DNA from: Rhodoblastus sp963713695 | GTDB lineage: Bacteria; Pseudomonadota; Alphaproteobacteria; Rhizobiales; Beijerinckiaceae | NCBI GenBank assembly: GCA_963713695.1 | Contig: CAVQMU010000001.1 | Location: 496,001-560,000, forward strand | Direction of reading: 5' to 3' | DNA: 64,000 bases | Shown here: one piece after another, positions 53,907 through 64,000 of the stretch | Layout: each line of letters starts with the position of its first letter | Position numbering within the stretch: the first letter of the stretch is position 1 | Notes under the pieces: generated by a model | Database searches by the model: none | Told to the model about the DNA's origin: nothing | The model's input: only the letters and a program-made list of their open reading frames with translations | Translations under genes and position numbers: made by a program

Positions 53907-55104
53907 TCGGCTTCACCGATGCGCTGTCGGGAAATATATTGCTCGCCAACAGGCCCGCTGGCGCCTCGAAATGCTCGGCTAAAACGCCCTTGAGCACGGC
54001 CCGCAGGTCGGTGGTCGGGGCGAGATCGCGGTTCTGGTAAAGCTTTGCGTCGGCGAGGCCCGGCCAGTCGTAGACGCCGCGCCCGCCCTTGACCGCGCCG
54101 CCGGCCAGCAGCGCCAGCGTCCCGACGCCATGGTCCGCGCCCGCCGTGCCGTTGACGCGCACGGTGCGGCCGAATTCGGTCGTCACGACGACCATGGTCG
54201 AAGCCCAGATCTCGCCGAGGCCCGTCTGCAACTCCTCGAAAGCGCCGTCGAGGCCGGATAGCAATTGCGAGAGCCGGCCGCCGACGGGGCCTTCATTGAC
54301 ATGGGTGTCCCAGCCTTCAAAAGACAGGGCGGCGATTCGCGGTCCCTCGGGGGCGCGCATCAGCCGCGCCGCGCCTTGCGCCGCCTGCCGCATGCCGGGG
54401 ATGGAATCCGGGCCGCCTTTGGGGCGCTGGTCGCCATCCATGCCGGAATCGCGCGCGAGAGCCTCGACATGCAGCCCCTGCGCAAGCGCCTTCTGCAAGG
54501 CGGGATCGCGCTGGCCGTAGAGGTCGAGCAGGCGCGAGGCGAGATCCTCGGAGGCGGGCGCGATATTCTGCGGCGCCCAGCCCATGACCGGCGCGGCGCC
54601 GCGCAGGATCAGCGGCGCCGTCGCGCCGACTCCCAACCCTTCGCCTGTCGCGCGGGCGCCTCGCGAGGGCAGCGTCGAGATCAAGCGGTTGAGCCAGCCG
54701 TCGCGGACGAGGCCCGGTCCCGGCTGGCCGCTTTCGAGCACGTCCTGGCCGTCGAAATGCGAGCGCTCGCGATAGGGCGTGGCGACGGCCTGCACGAACA
54801 GGGCCTGTTTGGCGTCATAAAGTTTCTTGAAAGTCGGCAGCGCCGGATTGAGCGAAAAGAGCGAATCGAGCGGCAGGGCCGGCTTGTCGCCGGTTGTCTG
54901 CAGCGCCAGCGCGCCCCGCTGGCGCAGAAAATCGGGATCGCCGACCGGCGCCACGGCGCCCAGCCCATCCAGGGCGCCGCGCAAGATAATGACGATGAGG
55001 CGGGGGTCGCGCGTCCCCGCGCTGGCCCAGCCGGGCAGGCCCGCGGCGACGAACAGGCTGGCCGAGCCGATCAGGGCCTGACGGCGGGTCGGGGAAAAAA
55101 TCAT
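53884..55104 (-). CDS. DUF1501 family Tat-type exported protein
   Basis: 406 aa from the ATG at 55104, which overlaps the DUF1800 stop (ATGA). The N-terminus SPTRRQALIGSASLFVAAGL is a Tat-like signal with RR. Domain motifs: LIVIILRGALDGLGAVAPVG, LDSLFSLNPALPTFKKLYDA, ERSHFDGQDVLESGQPGPGL, VVVTTEFGRTVRVNGTAGAD followed by HGVGTLALLAGGAVKGG. The fold is alkaline phosphatase-like in the superfamily, but catalysis is unproven. DUF1501 and DUF1800 genes are nearly always paired, as here, and are thought to act together in the periplasm. Confidence 0.9.
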   Translation of the reverse strand: MIFSPTRRQALIGSASLFVAAGLPGWASAGTRDPRLIVIILRGALDGLGAVAPVGDPDFLRQRGALALQTTGDKPALPLDSLFSLNPALPTFKKLYDAKQALFVQAVATPYRERSHFDGQDVLESGQPGPGLVRDGWLNRLISTLPSRGARATGEGLGVGATAPLILRGAAPVMGWAPQNIAPASEDLASRLLDLYGQRDPALQKALAQGLHVEALARDSGMDGDQRPKGGPDSIPGMRQAAQGAARLMRAPEGPRIAALSFEGWDTHVNEGPVGGRLSQLLSGLDGAFEELQTGLGEIWASTMVVVTTEFGRTVRVNGTAGADHGVGTLALLAGGAVKGGRGVYDWPGLADAKLYQNRDLAPTTDLRAVLKGVLAEHFEAPAGLLASNIFPDSASVKPIRDLVAA

Positions 55105-56573
55105 CGTCTTTGCGCCTCCGGCGCCATCAGGAGGAGGGCGAGGCCCTGCGCCTTGGTTTCGGCGCGGGCGACGGTTTTTCGCGTTTCCTCGGAAGCCCCG
55201 GCGCCGAAGGCGGCCTCGAGCAATTCGCGCGGGTCGGGCGGATCCTTCAGGCGATTGGCCCATTGCGAGGCGATGTCGAGCCGGATCTTCATGCCTTCCG
55301 GCGAGGCCCAGGCGGCGGAATCGTCGGAAAAGCCGTTGGGTCCGGGCGGCTGCCAGAGGGGCTGGCCGAGCATGGACAGGCTCGACAGCACAGGCCCCGC
55401 GTCGTCGGGGACGCGCCCGACCAAACGCGCGCCAAAGACGCAGAACTCCCAGGGAGTGCGCATTTTGGTCGGCGGCGCGTCCAACGCTTCGGGCGAATCG
55501 ATCAGGGCGAGCGACAGCGCGCGGAGATCGCCCTTCGTCTTGACGAAAGTCTGGGCGAGACTCTCGATGAGAGCCTGCGGCGGCGCGTCGGCGATGAAAT
55601 GTTTCGCCAGCTTCGTCGCGATGTGCCGCGCCGTTTCCGGTCTTTGGGCGAGAGCGAGCAATGCGGCGCGCGCCTGGTCCTGGCCGGGTTGCGGGTAATC
55701 GGCGCCGAGCAGGGTTTGCGCGCCGGGCTGATGGACATTGGCCTGGAAGATGAAGGAGCCGGGCGTTCCCAGTTTGCCTTCGCGCCCGGCGAAACGCCAG
55801 CCGGTGAGCATGTCCGCCAGGGCGATCACGTCCGACTGGCTGTAGCCGCCGTTCACGCCGAGCGTGTGCAGCTCCAGGATTTCCCGGCCGAGATTTTCGT
55901 TGCGGCCGCGTTTCTGCTTCTGCCCCGCGGGCGATTCAGGCCCGAAACTTTGCTGGTTGTCGAGGTAGAACAGCATCGCCGGATGGCTTTCGACCGCCAG
56001 CAGCATGTCGGAAAAACTGCCGAGCACATGCGGCCGGATCGCCTCGCGCTCGAAGGCGCCGGCGGCGGCGCGGCTTGGGCCGCCCTTGGCGACGGAAATG
56101 GCGAAATGATTCGACCAGAAGGCGACGAGCCGCTCGACCATTCCCGCGCGGGCCATATAGGCGTGGTTGAAGCGGGCGTGGGCGTCGGCGCGGAAGAAGA
56201 GCTGGTCGGGCGAAGGCGGCCGCGGCGGCGGCTTGGCTGGCTGCGCCGCGGGTTGCATGGCCGGCTCCATGGCCGGCTGCGCTTGCGGGTTGGCGGCTTG
56301 CGCCAATTTGGGCTGGGCGGCGAGTTCCTGGGCGAGCTTTTCGCGCTCGGCCTTGCGCGCGTCTTCTTCGGCGAACAGGGTTTGCAGCGCCGCATCGCCG
56401 CTGGGCAGGCCGGGGCCGGCCAGCAGGGCCGCGCCCGGCTGCTCCAGTTCGGCGCGCAGAAAACCGCGCGGATCGAGGCTGGCGGCGGCGAGATCGCCGT
56501 CGCCGCGCGCGCCGAAGCCGAAGCGCGCCAGCGCGAGGAAGCCCAATTTTTCATCCACATTCCCTGCGGACAT
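55101..56573 (-). CDS. DUF1800 family protein
   Basis: 490 aa. Start MSAGNVDEKLGFLALARFGF, then the conserved ALARFGFGARGD; FNHAYMARAGMVERLVAFWS with NHFAIS, NENLGREILELHTLGVNGGY (read as GRNENLGREILELHTLGV), YSQSDVIALADMLTGWRFAG, RHIATKLAKHFIADAPP and ELLEAAFGAG at the end. A Pro/Ala/Gln-rich insert (residues ~95-125) interrupts the N-third. No clear signal peptide at this start. It is coupled to the DUF1501 gene by a four-base overlap. The role is unknown. Confidence 0.92.
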   Translation of the reverse strand: MSAGNVDEKLGFLALARFGFGARGDGDLAAASLDPRGFLRAELEQPGAALLAGPGLPSGDAALQTLFAEEDARKAEREKLAQELAAQPKLAQAANPQAQPAMEPAMQPAAQPAKPPPRPPSPDQLFFRADAHARFNHAYMARAGMVERLVAFWSNHFAISVAKGGPSRAAAGAFEREAIRPHVLGSFSDMLLAVESHPAMLFYLDNQQSFGPESPAGQKQKRGRNENLGREILELHTLGVNGGYSQSDVIALADMLTGWRFAGREGKLGTPGSFIFQANVHQPGAQTLLGADYPQPGQDQARAALLALAQRPETARHIATKLAKHFIADAPPQALIESLAQTFVKTKGDLRALSLALIDSPEALDAPPTKMRTPWEFCVFGARLVGRVPDDAGPVLSSLSMLGQPLWQPPGPNGFSDDSAAWASPEGMKIRLDIASQWANRLKDPPDPRELLEAAFGAGASEETRKTVARAETKAQGLALLLMAPEAQRR

Positions 56574-56688
56574 TGCTGCGCTCGCCTTCCCAAGAACTCG
56601 AAACCATGCGCCATCACATCATGCGCCGCGTGAAAGCCCGATGAACGATTGATCATTTTTTTAAACTTCTCGCGGGCACTATGGCGGC

Positions 56689-57309
56689 ATGAACCAGACA
56701 GCCCAGTTCGGACGCCGCGGAGCCGCGTCGCCCCCAAAAAAAGCCCCGGCGGCTTCGTCCGCCTCTTTTGACGTCGTGCTGTCGCCGGAACAGCGCGCCC
56801 TGCTGCTCGGCGACGCTAGGGCGCCTGCCGAAGCCTGGGCCGGACCGTCTGGGGCCCAGGACATTCATGCCGCTCCCTGGTCGCGCTGGGCGGGATTCGC
56901 CGCCTGCGCGGCCTCCACCTGCATGGTCGCGGCCTTCACCCTGACGGGCAAGCCGCATGAGACCATCGCCGCCCTGCCGCCGATGCTCGAGCCCGCGGCC
57001 AAGGACTTGGTGGCGCAGACCGCCGGCGGCTGGTTCGGCGCCGTTTCGATCGCCTGGTCGATTTTCATCATCGCCTCCAATCTCGGCCTGAATCTCTGGC
57101 TGTCGCATAAATTCTGCGCCCTGGCGCGATGGCGGGGCTTGCCGGCCTTCACCCTGACCGGCGCGGCGATGAGCGCGGCGATTGCTTTCCTCACCGCCAT
57201 TGTCGGCCTCGGCGAGTTCGAGATCGGATACGCCATGGAGGCCCTGTCCGGTGCCGGCGCGGCCTTTCTTTACAGGCTGCTGGCCGGCGGAAGCTGGCGC
57301 GCCCGCTGA
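56689..57309 (+). CDS. four-helix membrane protein of unknown function
   Basis: 206 aa. A Pro/Ala-rich cytoplasmic N-terminus (~70 residues) then four hydrophobic helices: WAGFAACAASTCMVAAFTL, WFGAVSIAWSIFIIASNLGL, GLPAFTLTGAAMSAAIAFLT, and IGYAMEALSGAGAAFLYRLL. No family recognised. ATG at 56689 with a weak ribosome site (TATGGCGGC). The gene is convergent with a short minus-strand gene with zero gap. Confidence 0.65.
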   Translation: MNQTAQFGRRGAASPPKKAPAASSASFDVVLSPEQRALLLGDARAPAEAWAGPSGAQDIHAAPWSRWAGFAACAASTCMVAAFTLTGKPHETIAALPPMLEPAAKDLVAQTAGGWFGAVSIAWSIFIIASNLGLNLWLSHKFCALARWRGLPAFTLTGAAMSAAIAFLTAIVGLGEFEIGYAMEALSGAGAAFLYRLLAGGSWRAR

Positions 57310-57519
57310 TCACGCCGAGGATTTCGACGAGCCGGAAGCGACCATGTCGCGCGCCAGGCGCACCGCGTTTTCCAGCGCCGCCCGGGCCGAGCGCAGCGCG
57401 GCAGCCAGCGCCTCGGTCTCCTCGGGATTGCCGGGCCAGCCCGGCGTTGATTTTTGCTGATCGAATTCCGCAATGGCGAAATAGGTCTCGATCAGCGCCC
57501 GCTCCAAATGCTTGTCCAT
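57310..57519 (-). CDS. small conserved hypothetical protein
   Basis: 69 aa, helical and soluble: MDKHLERALIETYFAIAEFD, ETEALAAALRSARAALENAV, ending ARDMVASGSSKSSA. AGGCAGT lies ahead of the ATG. No domain known. The stop meets the stop of the preceding membrane-protein gene back to back. Confidence 0.6.
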   Translation of the reverse strand: MDKHLERALIETYFAIAEFDQQKSTPGWPGNPEETEALAAALRSARAALENAVRLARDMVASGSSKSSA

Positions 57520-57726
57520 CGTACTGCCTTTCGCCTGCTGGTTCGGGCGGCGCGGAGCGTCTGATTGGCGCTTTCCATCTGCCCGGGGATGGGCGAACCC
57601 ATGACAGGCGCTTTGCCCTTGCGCTGCGTCACAAGGGTTAGTACGGGTTACATGCGAAATTATTTAATTATAAAACAACAAGTTGATCATAATTCGCCGC
57701 GGGCCTCCGCACCCTCGCGACCGGGG

Positions 57727-59409
57727 TTACTCGCCGCCTCCCGTAAAAAAGCCGGCAGTTCTGAGCTCGTCGAGCAGATGTCGGCGGATCGGATCGGCGA
57801 AGGCGGCGCGGTCAAAGCCCGCATCCATGTCGCGAGCGAGGCCCGGAAAATTCAGGCGCAGTTTTTCGCCGTTCGCCCGCGCGCAGGCGACATCGTGATT
57901 TCTCGCGCAGAGCGCGATCTGCAGGGTCAGGCCGAGGGCGCCGTCGCCTGCGCCCGGACGCCCAAGCAGGTCCGAGGCGGCGGTGAGATCGTCGCGCATG
58001 AAGGCGGCGAGCGCCACCGAGCCGACGGCGGCGCTGGAATCGCTGGGGTCGTCGCGGACGCCGCCGAGCAGCGTGAGGCCCAGATCGTAATCGGCGCGGG
58101 CGATCCGCGCCGAGCCGATGGCGCGGTTGTACAGGGCGGAAAGGGGATTGATCTCCAGCGTCTGCTGGGCCGCGGCGAAACCGTCGGCGAATTTCCTGGC
58201 GTAGAAGCGGGTGACGAAAAGCGCAAAATGCGAGCGCGCCCGCCCTGGAGCAAGATTGTACGCCTCCTGCGCCAGCCTCATGGCGCGGGCGAGGTCTTCT
58301 TCGCCGGCGCTTTCGGGCAGGCCATAGATATGGAAATGCACAAGCAGAATCGCCAGCAGCGCCTTGGCGCCGTCGTCGCGCGGATTGGTCTTGACCGCCA
58401 GCTCCAGGCAGTCGCGGGCGACCCGCAGCCGGTCTATGGTCTGCGACCGCATGAAGGCGAAAGCGCAGAGCGTGCAGTTGAAGCCGCGGGGGACCCCGTC
58501 GAAATCCTGGAGATGGCGGATCGCGTCGAGATCGACCACGCCATAGGCGTCGCCCACCGTCTGGACCAGCCGGTCGCTGATCCCCGCCAGCTGTGCGGGG
58601 TCGGAGACGTCGGTCCTTGCGAAATTCTTCGACCAGACGATGACGCCTTCGGGCTGGCGCAAAAGCTCGAAGGCGAAATCGACGAGTCCGTTTTCCGAAG
58701 GAATCTGTCGCAGGGTGAGAGCGTAATAGGCCCGTGACGGATTTCCGCCCGGCTTTTCGACGGTCAGGTTGTCGTAGGCGCTCAGCTCCAGTTCGACCCG
58801 GTCGAGCAGATGGCCGGCGAAGGCGCCCGCCGCGCCTTCGCCAGGCTTTTCCGGACGTTCTACCACGAGAATCGGGACGCCGGGGGCGTCGGCCGCTTCC
58901 GAGGATGGCGGCGACGCCGGGCGGACGAAAAGCCAGAGCGCCAGTGCGCAGGCGACCAGCCCCAGAGCGGCCAGCGCGGCCTTGGGGATGCGACGTGCGG
59001 CGCGGTCCGGCTTTTTGGCCGGGATCTCCGCCGCCGAGGCCTCCGCTTCGGTCGCCGCCGCAGCGCCGACGCGCACAAAGGCCGGCCTGTACGAGCCCGT
59101 TCGCAAGACGATGCGGACCGGATTTTTCTGCCCGGCGCCGGCATAATAGGCTTGCAGCAGATTGCGCAGGCGCAGCGCCTGCACGCGCACGGCGGAATTG
59201 GATTGCGCATCGAACGAGGAATCGCGCTCGAAAACCATTGTGGCGATGGTGAAGGCTTTCAGCCGGTCGCCACGGCCGGCGAGCGATTCCTCGACAACGA
59301 ATTTCAGAAAACCCGATGCGCCCGAATTTTTCAGGAATTCCGGCGTGAGGAGGATGCGCTGCAGCTCCGCTTCGATTTCCGCGTTTTCCGGGGCGTCGCT
59401 ATCGCTCAA
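57727..59409 (-). CDS. membrane protein with winged-helix-like N-terminus and TPR-like region
   Basis: 560 aa from a TTG at 59409 ((M)SDSDAPENAEIEAELQRILL). The frame stays open to 59607 but those codons overlap the uvrB start and look unlike protein. Residues 10-105 (LKAFTIATMVFERDSSFDAQ, SNSAVRVQALRLRNLLQAYY, RIVLRTGSYRPAF) match a domain found ahead of TPRs in rhizobial adenylate-cyclase-like proteins. One membrane helix (AALGLVACALALWLFV, ~135-150) follows, then a periplasmic region with helical TPR-like pairs (AMRLAQEAYNLAPGRARSHF, FAAAQQTLEINPLSALYN). Function unknown; a signalling or regulatory role is possible. Confidence 0.72.
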   Translation of the reverse strand: MSDSDAPENAEIEAELQRILLTPEFLKNSGASGFLKFVVEESLAGRGDRLKAFTIATMVFERDSSFDAQSNSAVRVQALRLRNLLQAYYAGAGQKNPVRIVLRTGSYRPAFVRVGAAAATEAEASAAEIPAKKPDRAARRIPKAALAALGLVACALALWLFVRPASPPSSEAADAPGVPILVVERPEKPGEGAAGAFAGHLLDRVELELSAYDNLTVEKPGGNPSRAYYALTLRQIPSENGLVDFAFELLRQPEGVIVWSKNFARTDVSDPAQLAGISDRLVQTVGDAYGVVDLDAIRHLQDFDGVPRGFNCTLCAFAFMRSQTIDRLRVARDCLELAVKTNPRDDGAKALLAILLVHFHIYGLPESAGEEDLARAMRLAQEAYNLAPGRARSHFALFVTRFYARKFADGFAAAQQTLEINPLSALYNRAIGSARIARADYDLGLTLLGGVRDDPSDSSAAVGSVALAAFMRDDLTAASDLLGRPGAGDGALGLTLQIALCARNHDVACARANGEKLRLNFPGLARDMDAGFDRAAFADPIRRHLLDELRTAGFFTGGGE

Positions 59410-59538
59410 AAAGCCCCCTTTGCGCCCGACTGCCTGGCGCCGGCCATCGAAGCCTATTTTAGCGCGGCGCTTGCGGCAAGCCGCCTGATCGCGCGCGCCG
59501 CCCTTTTCAGAATCGGCTCTCCAGCCCATATTGGCCGC

Positions 59539-62080
<2,542 letters not shown>

Positions 62081-62106
62081 GTTTCCGCCACGAGGCGGGC
62101 GCGACT

Positions 62107-62227
62107 CCTTCTCCCCTTGCGGGAGAAGGTGGCTCGCGCGAGAGCGCGAGACGGATGAGGGGGTGTTGCGGCGAGGGGCCCCCTCATCCGGCGCTTCGCG
62201 CCACCTTCTCCCGCAAGGGGAGAAGGA
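62107..62227. repeat. inverted pair of CTTCTCCC hairpin repeats, locus 2
   Basis: Same design as 25498-25638: left unit CCTTCTCCC-CTTGC-GGGAGAAGG, then a variable small hairpin (CTCGCG/CGCGAG), then GGATGAGGGG; right unit inverted, small hairpin GGCGC-TTC-GCGCC. The small inner hairpins differ between the four units while the flanking blocks are identical. It lies between the converging uvrB and lytic transglycosylase genes. Confidence 0.88.
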
Positions 62228-62238
62228 AAGCGCCCCCG

Positions 62239-62955
62239 TCACCGCCCCGATCCGTCAAAAACACCCTCCAGAAAACCCTTCGGCGCCGGGGCAGGCGGCG
62301 GCGTCTCGGCGACGACCGGGGCCGGCGGCGTCACGGGCGGCGAGTTGGCGTTGCGCATCCGGTCGAGCATGTGGCGCTTTTTCGCCGTGTAATAATAGCC
62401 CGAGGAATAATACCGCACCGCCTGGTCGGTGTCGCCGTCCGACAAGAGCCAGGCGTTGGCGAGGTAGGGCGTGGCGTAGGTCAGGTTGGTCTCGGCGTCG
62501 AGAAGCCCCTTCGGCGCGCCGCGAAAGCCCATGCCGCGCGCCGTGGCCGGCGTGATCTGCATCAGGCCGAAAAAGCTGCGGTTGACGAGGCGCGGATGGT
62601 AGCGGCTCTCGCGCATGATGATGCGATGAAGCAGCGACAAGGGAACGCCATGCCGCCGGGCGTATCTGCGGGCCAGATCGGCCAGTCCCGCCTGTTCGGC
62701 GAGGGTGAATCCGGGCGGGTCCTGCTCCCCGGGGGCGGCGGGCGTCACGGCGACAGGCGCCGGAGTCGCCGGCGCCGGCGCTTCGGCCGGCTGCGCTGCG
62801 GCCTCCTGTTGGGGGGCGGCCTGTTGCGGCGCGTCTCCTGGAAAAGCGGGCCTTGCAGGCGGCAGCGGCGGATTTTTCGGCAACGCCCGCGCCGGGCCGG
62901 GCGCGGTCGCGGCCAGGAGGACGAGGCACAAAAGCCGGGGCAAAGTCGTTTTCAT
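62239..62955 (-). CDS. lytic transglycosylase (SLT domain)
   Basis: 238 aa from the ATG at 62955 (MKTTLPRLLCLVLLAATAPG), a signal peptide. A Pro/Ala/Gln-rich linker (~25-85) leads to the SLT domain: LARRYARRHGVPLSLLHRII, the catalytic Glu in MRESRYHPRLVNRS, FFGLMQITPATARGMGFRG and YATPYLANAWLLSDGDTDQA with YSSGYYYTAKK. It cleaves peptidoglycan in the periplasm with anhydro-sugar formation. Close homologues in rhizobia are often near uvrB. Confidence 0.92.
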   Translation of the reverse strand: MKTTLPRLLCLVLLAATAPGPARALPKNPPLPPARPAFPGDAPQQAAPQQEAAAQPAEAPAPATPAPVAVTPAAPGEQDPPGFTLAEQAGLADLARRYARRHGVPLSLLHRIIMRESRYHPRLVNRSFFGLMQITPATARGMGFRGAPKGLLDAETNLTYATPYLANAWLLSDGDTDQAVRYYSSGYYYTAKKRHMLDRMRNANSPPVTPPAPVVAETPPPAPAPKGFLEGVFDGSGR

Positions 62956-63029
62956 CGCGGCGTCCTTGCCGCGAAACTGCGGCCAAGGCAAGGCAACCCG
63001 CGACTTCGACTTTGCGTTTCCGGACAGCG

Positions 63030-63800
63030 TTACCTCTGCGCAACAAGAAACAGGCGCGGATAAAGCAGCAGCACCTTGCCGTCGGCCTGCGGCAGATAGG
63101 CCATTTCCAGCTCCTGCCGGTATTTTTCCAGAAACGCCGGGCGCTCGCTCACGTCGAGTTTTTCGAGGAAGGGCCGGAGCGCCGAACCCGAAAACCAGTC
63201 GACGATCGCATTGATGCCGTCGAGCGGATGGACATAGATGGTCTGCCAGAGATCGATCATGCGCGCTCTTGGCGAAGCCCAGGCGTAATAATCGTCGAGC
63301 GTGCCGATGATCGCGCGCGATTTGGCGACGGGCGCGAGCTTTTCCGCCCAGGGCCCATCCACCGACACCATGCGCATGAGGGCATGGGCTGCGTCCTGCA
63401 GCACATTCGGCATCTGCACGGCCAGCACGCCGCCCGGGTTCAGGAAACCCATGAATTTTGTGATGAGCCTGTCATGGTCAGGCGCGAAATGCAGCGCGGC
63501 GTTGGCGAAGATCAGGTCGACCGGGGCTTCGGGCGCCCAGTCGACAAGGTCCTGATGGACGAATTGTGCGACCGGAAGCCTTTCCCGCGCCGCCTCCAGC
63601 ATGTTTTCGGAAGTGTCGACGCCGACAATGTCGGCGCCGCGGAAATAAAGCGCCAGCAGCGCCGAGCTGTTGCCGGGACCGCAGCCGAGATCGACGATTT
63701 TCCGCGGCGCGAGCGGCGGGATCCGCGCCAGAAGGTCGCGCGCGGCCTGTCCGCGCTCGCGCTCGAATTTCAGGTAAAGCTCGGTGTTCCAATCGTTCAT
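63030..63800 (-). CDS. tam: trans-aconitate 2-methyltransferase-like protein
   Basis: 256 aa from the ATG at 63800 (MNDWNTELYLKFERERGQAA). A class I SAM methyltransferase: IVDLGCGPGNSSALLALYFR (motif I), IVGVDTSENMLEAARERLPV, QDLVDWAPEAPVDLIFANAA with LHFAPDH, GGVLAVQMPNVLQDAAHALM and YRQELEMAYLPQADGKVLLL. This matches Tam, which methylates trans-aconitate to relieve aconitase inhibition. It is not adjacent to TCA genes here, so the substrate is assigned by family only. Confidence 0.9.
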   Translation of the reverse strand: MNDWNTELYLKFERERGQAARDLLARIPPLAPRKIVDLGCGPGNSSALLALYFRGADIVGVDTSENMLEAARERLPVAQFVHQDLVDWAPEAPVDLIFANAALHFAPDHDRLITKFMGFLNPGGVLAVQMPNVLQDAAHALMRMVSVDGPWAEKLAPVAKSRAIIGTLDDYYAWASPRARMIDLWQTIYVHPLDGINAIVDWFSGSALRPFLEKLDVSERPAFLEKYRQELEMAYLPQADGKVLLLYPRLFLVAQR

Positions 63801-63862
63801 CCGCCGCATTCTTTCCTGCGAGGGCGGCATTGTCTAGTAATATTGTCAACTTTAAGCCGCGC

Positions 63863-64000
63863 CTAAGCGCCCGCGCCCGGCGCGCCGCGCAGGCTCATCA
63901 ATCCGCGCGACGGGTCATAGGCGATGATCGCGCCGAGCATGAACACGGTCATGCAGCCGAAGACCACGGCCAGCGAAATCCAGTTGATCTGTCCATAAAG
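63863..64000 (-). CDS. C-terminus of a membrane protein, 5'-truncated
   Basis: 45 residues are visible before the TAG at 63863: LYGQINWISLAVVFGCMTVF, MLGAIIAYDPSRGLMSLRGA, PGAGA. One hydrophobic helix, then a short tail with RGLMSLRG. The beginning lies beyond the window edge. Not enough remains to name a family. Confidence 0.55.
   Translation of the reverse strand, partial: LYGQINWISLAVVFGCMTVFMLGAIIAYDPSRGLMSLRGAPGAGA

Overview
The window is high-GC DNA from an alphaproteobacterium, most likely a Hyphomicrobiales (Rhizobiales) member near the Beijerinckiaceae/Methylocystaceae. This is inferred from the ctaC-ctaD-ctaB-coxF-ctaG-ctaE aa3 oxidase operon running on into surf1-thrC-M16 peptidase, HWE-type kinases with stand-alone receivers, an NahK/ErcS-type symporter-kinase, an mmgR-like sRNA, intracellular PHB depolymerase, and the intergenic hairpin repeats typical of that order. 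No ribosomal RNA, tRNA, CRISPR array, transposase or prophage gene was seen.

Layout. 1-1.3 kb: end of a TadE/TadG pilus operon. 1.4-3.8 kb: minus-strand genes (DUF1614 membrane protein, uracil-DNA glycosylase-like protein, glutathione transferase). 3.9-9.8 kb: signalling block with a membrane histidine kinase, a 1096-aa hybrid carrying both a HisKA and an HWE kinase core, and two single-domain receivers. 9.9-17.8 kb: housekeeping (cobT, ispH, gshA, rsmE, a DsbD-N-like protein, YqgE). 17.8-21.6 kb: a GGDEF-EAL protein degenerate in both domains, and a GNAT acetyltransferase. 21.6-31.1 kb: a long minus-strand operon for cytochrome aa3 oxidase structure and assembly, continuing into thrC and an M16 peptidase, with an FNR/FixK-like box upstream of ctaC. 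31.4-34.3 kb: an IalB-like protein, a tandem glycine riboswitch, gcvT, gcvH and mscL. 34.5-38.0 kb: a Na+/solute symporter fused to a hybrid kinase. 38.1-42.9 kb: a ~1,600-aa Gly-rich surface-type protein with two copies of one module and a C-terminal Hint autoprocessing domain. 43.3-50.2 kb: PHB depolymerase, MBL hydrolase, universal stress protein, TPR-methyltransferase, 3-oxoacid CoA-transferase A/B and a haloacid dehalogenase. 50.2-50.8 kb: a gene-poor gap holding an mmgR/suhB-like sRNA and repeats. 50.8-64 kb: csbD, aspartate aminotransferase, DUF2336, a DUF1800-DUF1501 pair, a TPR protein, uvrB, a lytic transglycosylase and a Tam-like methyltransferase.

How it fits together. Oxidase genes with their copper, haem and assembly factors form one transcription unit that may respond to oxygen. 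PhaZ, the CoA-transferase pair and the mmgR-like sRNA point to mobilisation of polyhydroxybutyrate and ketone bodies. Glycine cleavage genes sit behind a glycine-sensing leader.

Quality caution. Between 27.2 and 40.8 kb, and again at 60.2 kb, nine genes, several of them normally essential or core, are broken by about sixteen single-base indels, mostly in short homopolymers. Removing them restores full-length proteins of the expected size, so assembly or sequencing error is more likely than gene decay. These genes are given here with their reconstructed full extents.
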